Of a stretch of DNA of 38,742 nt, positions 1-7,843 are shown one piece after another (positions within the stretch are counted from its first letter, which is position 1; every line of letters begins with the position of its first letter). Source of the stretch: an uncultured bacterium (GTDB lineage: Bacteria; UBP6; UBA1177; JAKLFG01). The notes below the pieces were generated by a model. It saw nothing but the letters and a program-made list of their open reading frames with translations. It ran no database searches and was not told the origin of the DNA. The stretch covers positions 1-38,742 of the forward strand of contig CALMRE010000254.1 of NCBI GenBank assembly GCA_937871295.1, written 5' to 3'. Made by a program: the position numbers and the translations under genes.

Positions 1-305
1 TTTTCTTCCTTCTCTCTTTTACCCTCTACCCATAGTTTCTGACGGAGAGCCATATATGAAACCGGTTCATCATTAATAAATGGCACATAACAGGTCGCGC
101 TTATTATTTGTGTTGGCGCGGGCATTTGTTCAACTTTATTGAGCAGGTCATCTATCTGGCATTTCTGAAGGGACTTGATCCCTTGCACCGTAACTTCCTG
201 ACCGGTACAGGTCGTGGTGTTCGACCACGGAAGTTTGTTGCATCCGACGAGGAACAGCGTCCCGGCGAGGACGATGACCGCGATGATGGAGAGGACCGCC
301 GCCAT
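1..305 (-). CDS. Small membrane-anchored/lipoprotein-like hypothetical protein, partial (3' end outside window), paralog of the adjacent gene
   Basis: Reverse-strand reading from ATG at 305 gives MAAVLSIIAVIVLAGTLFLVGCNKLPWSNTTTCTGQEVTVQGIKSLQKCQIDDLLNKVEQ..., open to the window edge. Hydrophobic N-terminus with a lipobox-like LVGC. Clearly similar to the product of 308..952. Confidence 0.6.
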   Translation of the reverse strand, partial: MAAVLSIIAVIVLAGTLFLVGCNKLPWSNTTTCTGQEVTVQGIKSLQKCQIDDLLNKVEQMPAPTQIISATCYVPFINDEPVSYMALRQKLWVEGKREKEE

Positions 306-307
306 GG

Positions 308-952
308 TTACTCCTTCTTCTCTTCGGCCTTCGGCAGACCGAGCAGTTCGCGGAGACGGTCGATATCTAGTTTTAACGGTTCGACATCACCGTGCTTAGT
401 GAAATCGTTAACCAACAACCCATCAAGGAAAGAGCTGAGAATATAGAAATCCCCCTTGTTGCTTATGCTTGAGCGAGTCGTTGTTCCATCGGCATAAGTG
501 ATGACGAGAAACACACCATGCTCCTTCGCGTTGGGGTTGCATTTGGCACAAAGCGTCGAAGTATCAAGCGACATTTTCAGCTTTGACTCGGCGAAGAGTC
601 CGTTGAAGAAATTTATGGTCTCGCTGATCGGCGTGGAGAGAAGGAAGTGATAATCGCTGCTGTATTTGGTGCGCTGACCGCACTTCGGGCAAACATAGTC
701 AAGCGCCTGCGGCATAGCGGGATCGTAGCACATCGCGTTCTTGACGACCTTCGGTTCCGGTTGGGCCTCAAGGTTGCGCAGCATATCCTCTATTTCACAC
801 TTCTGCATCGACTTGATACCTTTAGCCGTGACCTCTTTCCCCGTGCAGATGGTCGTTACCTTCTTTTCGACCGGCGCGGGCTTGTTGTCGGCGGCGAACA
901 GAAGAGCACCCGCGAGGACGATGACCGCGATGATGGAAAGGACCACCGACAT
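308..952 (-). CDS. Hypothetical envelope protein with hydrophobic N-terminus and CxxC pairs (zinc-ribbon-like)
   Basis: 214 aa ORF; N-terminal hydrophobic segment; CPKCG and CAKCN motifs; paralog of 1..305. Confidence 0.7.
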   Translation of the reverse strand: MSVVLSIIAVIVLAGALLFAADNKPAPVEKKVTTICTGKEVTAKGIKSMQKCEIEDMLRNLEAQPEPKVVKNAMCYDPAMPQALDYVCPKCGQRTKYSSDYHFLLSTPISETINFFNGLFAESKLKMSLDTSTLCAKCNPNAKEHGVFLVITYADGTTTRSSISNKGDFYILSSFLDGLLVNDFTKHGDVEPLKLDIDRLRELLGLPKAEEKKE

Positions 953-1030
953 GAAAGACCCCCGATATCCCCTGAAACGACACTACACTATAACAGGAAG
1001 GAAAATGAAGTCAAAAAGAAGTGCGGCTGC

Positions 1031-2284
1031 CTACTCGACAAAATCCCACGCCCGAAGATGCTTGATCCCCTCTTTATTGCCCAACGGCAGATCGTCGAGC
1101 GAGACCACGATCTTTTCGTGGTTGTCCGGTATCGCTTCGAGATTGCCGAATTCCCGCGCGATGACCGCCTCGTCGGAAAGCAGATAGGTCGCCTGCACAT
1201 AGAGCCGTTCGGCTCCCTTTTCGGCGATGAAGTCGATCTCCTTACCGCCGATGACGCCGGTATACACTGTGTAGCCGCGGCGCCGGAGCGTCAGATAGAC
1301 GACATTCTCCAGATAGCGGCTCACGCTGTTATCGAACGACGACGACAGATAGTGCTTGAATGCCGTGTCGTTGAGATAATACTTCCTTTCACCCGTGAGG
1401 ATACGCTTTCCTTTGATATCGTACCGCTCCGATTCATGCAGAAAAAAAGCGATCTTCAGGTATCCCAGATAACTGCCGACCGTTTCGCTGTTGGTCTTCA
1501 GCCCGTTGCTTTTAAGATAGTTGACGATCGAGTTGACCGAAAAAAGGCCGCCGACCGAATCAATGGCGAAGGCGACGACCCGATCGAGCAAGTACGGATC
1601 GCGTATCTGATGGCGGGCCATGATGTCGCGAAGGATGATCGAGTCGCGGAGGGTCGCCATGTAGTTGCGTCGTATCTCGGGCGAGTCAAGGTGGCACAGT
1701 TCCGGTATGCCGCCGTTCTGGAGATATTCGACGAAGGAGTCACGCCCTTTGGCCAGTTCCCGGAAGCCGCAGTATTCGGTGTAGCTGAACGGGAAGACCT
1801 CCAGCGTGAGATAGCGTCCGCTCAGTCGGGTGGCGAGTTCCCCCGAGAGAAGATGGGCATTCGACCCGGTGATGAAAAGCTCATAGGAGCGTTTGTAATC
1901 CTGCGAAAGCGAGTTGACGACCGTTTCCCATCCCTCTATTTCCTGCACCTCGTCGATAAAGATATAGGCTTTTCCGGTGACCTTCAGTTCTTTGCGCCAC
2001 TCGTTCACCGCCGCGATAAGGTCTGCCGCGGTCGCTATCGCCGAGAGTTCGCTCATCTCGCGGTTGATGTACAGGATATTCTGCGGCGGAGTTCCCGCGG
2101 CGATAAGTTGGCGGATAAGCATCCGCATGATGTAGCTCTTGCCGCCGCGCCGCTGTCCGAGGACGACCTTGATCAACCGATTCCCGAGATACCCGGTGAG
2201 CGCGTCGAGATAGCTTTGCCGGGTGAACCCGACAGGTATCTCGGCACCGTCCCAGAAATTGTACTTTTTAAGAATTTCAAGCAT
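1031..2284 (-). CDS. AAA_14 / DUF4143 family ATP-binding protein
   Basis: 417 aa; Walker A GQRRGGKS, Walker B-like YIFIDEVQEIEGWE, ITGSNAHLLSGELATRLSGRY, and a DUF4143-like C-terminus with GGKEIDFIAEKG. Confidence 0.9.
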   Translation of the reverse strand: MLEILKKYNFWDGAEIPVGFTRQSYLDALTGYLGNRLIKVVLGQRRGGKSYIMRMLIRQLIAAGTPPQNILYINREMSELSAIATAADLIAAVNEWRKELKVTGKAYIFIDEVQEIEGWETVVNSLSQDYKRSYELFITGSNAHLLSGELATRLSGRYLTLEVFPFSYTEYCGFRELAKGRDSFVEYLQNGGIPELCHLDSPEIRRNYMATLRDSIILRDIMARHQIRDPYLLDRVVAFAIDSVGGLFSVNSIVNYLKSNGLKTNSETVGSYLGYLKIAFFLHESERYDIKGKRILTGERKYYLNDTAFKHYLSSSFDNSVSRYLENVVYLTLRRRGYTVYTGVIGGKEIDFIAEKGAERLYVQATYLLSDEAVIAREFGNLEAIPDNHEKIVVSLDDLPLGNKEGIKHLRAWDFVE

Positions 2285-2365
2285 ACCTTAACCTTTTGCA
2301 AATAAACACCACAATTTCAAGTATAGCCGCAACTTTTCATATTTCAAGCAAAACTTTCAGGTATA
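2273..2365 (-). repeat. Four imperfect copies of a TATRCTTGAAATT-like 13-mer upstream of and across the ATPase start codon
   Basis: Minus-strand copies: TATACCTGAAAGT (2365-2353), TTTGCTTGAAATA (2352-2340), TATACTTGAAATT (2325-2313), TATGCTTGAAATT (2285-2273, includes the ATG). Confidence 0.6.
2320..2347 (-). promoter_or_regulatory. Putative sigma70-type promoter of the DUF4143 ATPase, built from iterated repeats
   Basis: Minus strand TTGAAA (2347-2342), 16-nt spacer, TATACT (2325-2320). Both elements lie inside copies of a 13-nt repeat. Confidence 0.5.
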
Positions 2366-2384
2366 AACGAAATTGCTCTGTCCC

Positions 2385-4880
2385 TTACCCGTGGCCGAAG
2401 AATTCGCCGACCCGCGCGGTGACCCGCCGCATCGGGAGCGATGCGAAGGTGATCCCCTCGGGGAGCGCCTGCAAAAAGACGCGGCCGTAACTTTTCTGCA
2501 TGAGCCGCCTATCGAGCACCACCACCACGCCGCGATCCGATTTGGTGCGGATGAGCCGCCCCACCCCCTGTTTGAACTTGAGTATCGCGTGCGGCAGGGT
2601 GAAGAGCGAGAAACCGTCCTCTCCCGTCCGCGCCTCGAGGTTGGCGACGAAGCGGATGATGAACGGATGCGACGGATAGCGGAACGGCAGGCGGACGATG
2701 ATGAGGTTGCGCAGAGAGTCGCCCTTCACATCGATCCCTTCCCAAAAGGTGTCGGTGGCGAGGAGCGAACTGTTGATATCGCCGCGGAACCGCTTCATGA
2801 CCGATGCGATGGCCGCTTCGCTCTGCGTGATGACCGGCAGGGGGAACTCTTTGAAGTATTTGCGCGCCGCCTCGCGGTGCTTGACCGAGGTGAACAGCAC
2901 CAGCGCCCCGCCGTTGGAGGCGAGGATGAGGTCGGCGGCCGCCGCGATGGAGGCCTCCTCGAACTCGGGGTCGTTCGGGTCGGGCATATCGGGCGCGGTG
3001 AAGGCGCGGAGGGCGTTGGCGTAGTCGAAACAGCCGGGGAGGTGCAGGTAGGCGGTCGGCCGGTCGGTGAGATCGAGTCCCGTTTCATGCTTGAGAAAAT
3101 CGAACCCCTCGGGACCGCGCGCCGTGGTGAGCGTTGCCGAGGTGAAGATGATGGTGCGCGCCTTTTCGTAGATGTTTTTGACGAATATCCGCTGGATGTC
3201 GATGGGGGTGATCGATATACGCAGATTGGTCCGCGACACGATCTCGCCCCAGAAGACCAGTTTTTCAGTATCGCTGCTGGTGAAGAAAAGTTCGAAGAGG
3301 TCGTGCATCGAATTGAGCCGCCGGACACAGCCGTTCACCTCGGTGAGGAGCGAGACGATGGTGTCCTCCTCCTTGGTGCGTCTCAGCGGGTCGTGCTCCA
3401 CCGCCTTGCCGATGCGGTCGGCTATCGGGGCGAGCCGTTCGTTGAGGGCGTCGAGGAACTGCGTCACCCGGATGAGCGCCTCGCGCAGTTCGGTGCGGAG
3501 CCGCAGATCGTCGAGTTGCAGATAGTTCTCCTTCTCCGCCTTGAACCGCTCCATGCATTCGGGAATGAGCGAATGGAGGTAGTACGGGATGAAGGCGGCG
3601 ATCTCCATGACCAGTTTCTCGATATCCTTCGCGGTCGCCTTGTCGGCGTAGGCGTCGAGGAGCCGCGCCAATAGCCCGGTGCCGCGCTCGTTGTTGAACA
3701 GGCGCCGGAGCAGTCGCAGGATCCCCGAGAGCGATACCGATTCGCCGAGAAAGCTGACCGCCGACTTGAAGAGATTGTGCGCCTCGTCGATGATGAGGAT
3801 GTCGTACGGCGGCAGGATCCCTCCCCCGTTCTCCTCCTCCATCCGCAGCGACACATCGGCCATGAGGAGGTGATGGTTCACCAGCAGTATCTGCGCGAAG
3901 TTCGCCCTGCGGCGCGACCGGTAGAAGAAACACTGCGGGAAGAAGCGGCATTTCGCCCGTTCGCACGAATGTTCGTCGGAACATATCTCGGCCCAGAGGT
4001 CGGCATCCATCGCGGCGGTCATGGCGCTTTTCGAGCCGTCGTGCGGCATCCCGATCCAGACATCCATCTCGTCGACGATATGACCCTGATCGCTCTTGCC
4101 GTCGAAGGGAAGGTCGAGGTTGCCGCGCCGGAACAGGTCGTATTTCCGCAGACACAGGTAGTTCTGCCGCCCCTTGAGGACCGCCACCGTTATCTTCTCG
4201 AACCCCAGCCGCTCCTTGAGGAACGGGATATCCTTTTCGGAGAGCTGTTCCTCCAGCGCGATGGTCGAGGTGGTGATGACCGCCTTGCGCCCCTCGTTCA
4301 TGGCCACATACAAAAGCGCCGGAACGAGGTACGAGAACGACTTGCCGGTCCCGGTCCCCGCCTCGGCCACGAGCATCGTCCCGGCGTTGACCGCAGCGGT
4401 CGCGGCGAGCGCCATCTCCAACTGCGGCGGCCGGAACTCGTAGTCGGGATAGGACTGCCAGAGCTTCCCCTTCTCGGCGAATATCTCCGTCACCTCTTCG
4501 GCCGTCACCGGATGGAACTCCTCCGCCTTGACCGGTATCCACCGGACTATCGGGAAGATGCGGGTGACGCCGTTGTCGACGATGTAGGAACCGACGCTCT
4601 TCTCGGCCGCCTCGGAGGCGACACTGATGTCGGCGTCGGAGGGACGGATATCGCCGCCGGGATGATTGTGGATGATGACGGCGCCGGGATGGGCCGCCTT
4701 GAGGACGGCGGGCACGGCCGAATCGGTGCCACGGCCGAACAGTTCGACCTCGTAGACGAAGCCGTCGGCGTTGACCGAACCGACGACAAGTACTTCATTG
4801 CCGTCGTTCGCTTCTATGTGATGTTTAAGTAAGGCTATCGCCTCGGGAAGCAGAAAGTCCTCGGGAGAGAATGAGGACAT
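2385..4880 (-). CDS. RadC-like JAB (JAMM) domain fused to DinG/XPD-type Fe-S superfamily 2 helicase
   Basis: 831 aa. N-terminal HNHPGGDIRPSDAD JAMM motif. Helicase motifs VAEAGTGTGKS and IIDEAHNL, a Cys cluster C-SDEHS-C-ERAK-C-RFFPQ-C of DinG/XPD type, TDTFWEGIDVKGD, and QGVGRLIRT. Confidence 0.92.
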   Translation of the reverse strand: MSSFSPEDFLLPEAIALLKHHIEANDGNEVLVVGSVNADGFVYEVELFGRGTDSAVPAVLKAAHPGAVIIHNHPGGDIRPSDADISVASEAAEKSVGSYIVDNGVTRIFPIVRWIPVKAEEFHPVTAEEVTEIFAEKGKLWQSYPDYEFRPPQLEMALAATAAVNAGTMLVAEAGTGTGKSFSYLVPALLYVAMNEGRKAVITTSTIALEEQLSEKDIPFLKERLGFEKITVAVLKGRQNYLCLRKYDLFRRGNLDLPFDGKSDQGHIVDEMDVWIGMPHDGSKSAMTAAMDADLWAEICSDEHSCERAKCRFFPQCFFYRSRRRANFAQILLVNHHLLMADVSLRMEEENGGGILPPYDILIIDEAHNLFKSAVSFLGESVSLSGILRLLRRLFNNERGTGLLARLLDAYADKATAKDIEKLVMEIAAFIPYYLHSLIPECMERFKAEKENYLQLDDLRLRTELREALIRVTQFLDALNERLAPIADRIGKAVEHDPLRRTKEEDTIVSLLTEVNGCVRRLNSMHDLFELFFTSSDTEKLVFWGEIVSRTNLRISITPIDIQRIFVKNIYEKARTIIFTSATLTTARGPEGFDFLKHETGLDLTDRPTAYLHLPGCFDYANALRAFTAPDMPDPNDPEFEEASIAAAADLILASNGGALVLFTSVKHREAARKYFKEFPLPVITQSEAAIASVMKRFRGDINSSLLATDTFWEGIDVKGDSLRNLIIVRLPFRYPSHPFIIRFVANLEARTGEDGFSLFTLPHAILKFKQGVGRLIRTKSDRGVVVVLDRRLMQKSYGRVFLQALPEGITFASLPMRRVTARVGEFFGHG

Positions 4881-4883
4881 CCG

Positions 4884-5162
4884 TTACTTCGTGTTGACCC
4901 GCTGAAGCAGATCCTTACCCGCCTTGAAGAACGGCAGACGCTTGCCGTCTATCTGTATCTTCTGACCCGTCCGCGGATTGCGGCCTTCATACTGGCCGTA
5001 ATGGCGGATGACGAAACTGCCGAACCCTCTGATCTCGATGCGTTCTTCTTTCCGCATCGCGTCGATCATGGCATCGACCATCAGGTTTACGAACTGTTCC
5101 GAGTTACGCTTCGAGAGCTTCGCCTTGTCGGCGAGCACATTGATAAGATCCGATTTGTTCAT
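4884..5162 (-). CDS. HU/IHF family DNA-binding protein
   Basis: 92 aa MNKSDLINVLADKAKLSKRNSEQFVNLMVDAM...IEIRGFGSFVIRHYGQYEGRNPRTGQKIQIDGKRLPFFKAGKDL; canonical GRNPRTG signature. Confidence 0.97.
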   Translation of the reverse strand: MNKSDLINVLADKAKLSKRNSEQFVNLMVDAMIDAMRKEERIEIRGFGSFVIRHYGQYEGRNPRTGQKIQIDGKRLPFFKAGKDLLQRVNTK

Positions 5163-5174
5163 CCACTCCTCCAG

Positions 5175-6350
5175 TTACTCACTGATCCGTGAACTGCCGT
5201 CTTTCATATCGTCTTTTTTTATTTTTTCAAGTATTTTTTGTACCTTCGGGTTTTTTACGACACTGAACGAGTAAAGCACCCCCATGTCCGAAAGCACATA
5301 AAAAGAACCCTCCGCCCATACCCCGCCGCTCGAAACGCCCTGCGGGATACGGGTGCCGGTCAGCCGGCCGGTGAGCGCTCCGTCCCAGACCGATACCGTG
5401 CCGAGAGAATCGGTAAAAAAGGCATACTCTCCTCCGGCGACATAGCCGGTCACGAAACCGGTCGTGGCGAACAGGCGCCGGGAGACCGTCCCGTCCTTCG
5501 CGAGCAGCAACACCCCTCCCTCGCCGTACGCGAGCACCTCGCCGCCGGCAAGTTCGACGAGCGTAAGATTCCGCATCTCGGCCCGCTTGGTGACCGACCC
5601 GTCGGCCACCTGTATCGCACCGCCCCCTTCGCCGTTCGAAAAAAGCAGGTTCCCTTCGGCTCCGGGCAACAGCGAGAAAATATCATGGAACTCCTTTTTG
5701 TCGAAAACAGCCGCCGACCCGCCGGTCTGGTACTTATAGTACGGAAGCAGTTCCTCGACGCCGCTCGACGCATCCTTCTTCAGCAGGAAGAAGATGATCT
5801 GACCGTTCGAAAAACCGAAGGCGGTCTTGTCGCCGTAAACGACCGGCCGGCCAAGTAGCGCGTAGGAAAGCGGATCCTCCCCGTAAAAAGTATAGTTGGC
5901 GCGTATGGCGCCGGTGAGCGGGTCGACCAGATAAAGGGTGTTCTCGGCGAACTGGAGGAATATACCGCCGGATGACACCAGCGGCGACGAAACGATCGGC
6001 GACTTGCCCGGCACATTCCAGATCTCGGTCAGATCAGGCTTGAGCAGGCGGACCGTATTCGATTCACAGACAAGGATGCCTCCCGGGGCCGCGACCGGCG
6101 GAATAAGGAACTCGCCGCTGAAACGCCGTTCACCCAACCGCCGGCCCTCGCGGTCGAACGCGACGATACGGCCGCTCCGGAGCGCCGCATAGAGATGCCC
6201 CTCGTGGTAAAACACCCCCGCGTACTCACGTTTTTTTATGCTGGCGAATTCGTTCTTGAGCGGCGCCGCCCAGTTGACGAGCAACTCCTCGGCCGCCGCA
6301 GGCGCGCACCACAGCAGGGTCAGCAGTATGATGGAGAAAAGTCTTTTCAT
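5175..6350 (-). CDS. Exported PQQ-type beta-propeller repeat protein (BamB-like)
   Basis: Start at MKRLFSIILLTLLWCAPAAAEE (signal peptide); repeated AFDREGRRLGE / LVDPLTGAIRANY / LLAKDGTVSRR propeller-blade patterns. Confidence 0.75.
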   Translation of the reverse strand: MKRLFSIILLTLLWCAPAAAEELLVNWAAPLKNEFASIKKREYAGVFYHEGHLYAALRSGRIVAFDREGRRLGERRFSGEFLIPPVAAPGGILVCESNTVRLLKPDLTEIWNVPGKSPIVSSPLVSSGGIFLQFAENTLYLVDPLTGAIRANYTFYGEDPLSYALLGRPVVYGDKTAFGFSNGQIIFFLLKKDASSGVEELLPYYKYQTGGSAAVFDKKEFHDIFSLLPGAEGNLLFSNGEGGGAIQVADGSVTKRAEMRNLTLVELAGGEVLAYGEGGVLLLAKDGTVSRRLFATTGFVTGYVAGGEYAFFTDSLGTVSVWDGALTGRLTGTRIPQGVSSGGVWAEGSFYVLSDMGVLYSFSVVKNPKVQKILEKIKKDDMKDGSSRISE

Positions 6351-6360
6351 CCGGCGACCG

Positions 6361-7134
6361 CTACGACGCCTTCTTTTCTTCGGGCTTCTCTTCCTTCTTC
6401 TCTTCGGGGAGACGACCGGCCACCTTCGAAACAAGGGGGCTTTCGGGGAACTCGGCCTTGAGTTTCGTGAAATATTCGACCGCCTTGGCCGGATCGTTCA
6501 TGCGATCATACGCGGTACCGATGTAATAAAGGGCAAAATCCCTGTAAAGTTTCGCATCCTTGATCGTGTAGTAACGCTCCCATACTTTTATCGCTTCGGC
6601 ATGATCGTTACGGTCGAGATGGCAGTAAGCCTCCCCTTCGTAGGCGCCGAAACGGATGTCGGCCGGTATCTTCGAATCACCCTGCAACTGCTTGAACAGC
6701 GTGATCGCCGAGTCGAACTCCTTGAGCCGGTAGTGCGCCTTGGCTTTATAGAAGAGCGACACATCGCCCATGAAGGAGCCCTTGAGCGTGGAAGCCGCCT
6801 CGTCGAACTTCGCGAGCGCCTGCTTCATGCGGCCCGTTTCATCCAGCGCCGCCGGAGCCTCTTTTTCCGCGTCGCCTTCCCAGAGCGCCAGCGCCTGCAC
6901 GAACGGGGTCGCTTTGGCTTCGCGCGCCTCGGCGAACCAGTTGGAGATCAGTATCGCTATGACCACCGCGCCGATGACCCCCGCGACCGAACCGATGATG
7001 AAATAGGGATGGTTGGCCAACTGATCCATCATTTTCTGGCCGCCTTCCTGAAAGGCATCCTTCTCGGCGAAATTCTTCTCGCTTTCCTTCTCGGGTTTGG
7101 GCGCCCTGAAACCGCGCGTCTTCAGATACGACAT
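6361..7134 (-). CDS. Single-pass membrane TPR protein (YfgM-like)
   Basis: 257 aa; TM helix HPYFIIGSVAGVIGAVVIAILISNWFA after a short N-terminus, then TPR-like helical repeats (KAHYRLKEFDSAITLFKQL, ALYYIGTAYDRMNDPAKAVEYFTKLKAEFPESP). Confidence 0.75.
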   Translation of the reverse strand: MSYLKTRGFRAPKPEKESEKNFAEKDAFQEGGQKMMDQLANHPYFIIGSVAGVIGAVVIAILISNWFAEAREAKATPFVQALALWEGDAEKEAPAALDETGRMKQALAKFDEAASTLKGSFMGDVSLFYKAKAHYRLKEFDSAITLFKQLQGDSKIPADIRFGAYEGEAYCHLDRNDHAEAIKVWERYYTIKDAKLYRDFALYYIGTAYDRMNDPAKAVEYFTKLKAEFPESPLVSKVAGRLPEEKKEEKPEEKKAS

Positions 7135-7180
7135 CGGAGACCTCCTTATCTAGGCATCATTCATCGCACAAGCGGAGACC

Positions 7181-7209
7181 TTTATAATGATAAGGGCGGA
7201 CAATGTCAA
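7181..7209 (-). promoter_or_regulatory. Putative sigma70 promoter for the TPR / propeller / HU / JAB-DinG operon
   Basis: Minus strand TTGACA (7209-7204), 17 nt, TATAAA (7186-7181), upstream of the start at 7134. Confidence 0.7.
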
Positions 7210-7241
7210 CAATTTATCGGCGGTGAAAAGCGCTCTCCCGG

Positions 7242-7270
7242 TTGACTTTCGGCGGCATCTCTGTTATTCA
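7242..7270 (+). promoter_or_regulatory. Putative sigma70 promoter for the plus-strand genes starting at 7313
   Basis: TTGACT (7242-7247), 17 nt, TATTCA (7265-7270); divergent from the promoter at 7181-7209. Confidence 0.5.
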
Positions 7271-7312
7271 TTGCGAGGTATCGCTCACGAGTCATGGAGG
7301 AGATGCCGTCCC

Positions 7313-7789
7313 ATGGAAGGCGACCGGCCGCGCGCACTGTTTTTTGTACTGGCACTACTCGCGATGCTGGCGGTGCTTTATTTTATCCATCTCCGCAACG
7401 AAGCGGCGCGCATCGCGGCAACGGTGGGAAGTAAAAAAGCGACCACCGTCTCATCACTACTCGCGTTGCTGGGCGACGATACTCCGACCGCAACGATGCC
7501 TTCACGGCCCGAGCTCCAACCTCCGCAACATATCGCGGTGCGCGTCGAAGGGAGCGAACTGCGCGCCACCGGACCGGTCCGTATCGGCAACATGCCGACG
7601 GCCGATGCCCGTTTCATTTTCCGCGAAGAGGCAGGGTGGCTTATCGTCGAAAAAGTACGGATCGGTGCGACCGAACAGCCCTGCCGGGGCATCATGAAAA
7701 AGAGCGGTCATCGCCTCGCACTGGGCCGTTGCGGGGAGAAGGCTGAAAAAACCTCGAAAGAAATGAACAAAAACTTGATAAATGAATAA
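7313..7789 (+). CDS. Hypothetical membrane-anchored protein
   Basis: MEGDRPRALFFVLALLAMLAVLYFIHLRNEAARI...; N-terminal TM helix; good start spacing after the promoter. The ORF could begin earlier. Confidence 0.6.
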   Translation: MEGDRPRALFFVLALLAMLAVLYFIHLRNEAARIAATVGSKKATTVSSLLALLGDDTPTATMPSRPELQPPQHIAVRVEGSELRATGPVRIGNMPTADARFIFREEAGWLIVEKVRIGATEQPCRGIMKKSGHRLALGRCGEKAEKTSKEMNKNLINE

Positions 7790-7843
7790 TTTTGTATTAA
7801 ATGGTCGAGACATTTTGTTAAGTCTCTGGCAGGAGGAGCGGCT

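Noticed and set aside
647-2305. 552-aa plus-strand ORF antisense to the DUF4143 ATPase
   Set aside because: Shadow ORF from GC-biased codons; low-complexity Arg/Asp/His-rich translation without recognisable motifs, while the opposite strand has a clear AAA ATPase.
3265-4542. 425-aa minus-strand ORF in another frame of JAB-DinG
   Set aside because: Out-of-frame overlap with the well-supported helicase; Arg/Gly-rich translation typical of a frameshifted GC-rich gene.
7135-7181. 9-bp direct repeat CGGAGACCT (7135-7143 and 7173-7181) near the TPR gene promoter
   Set aside because: Too short, and one copy overlaps the RBS region of the TPR gene; plausible by chance.
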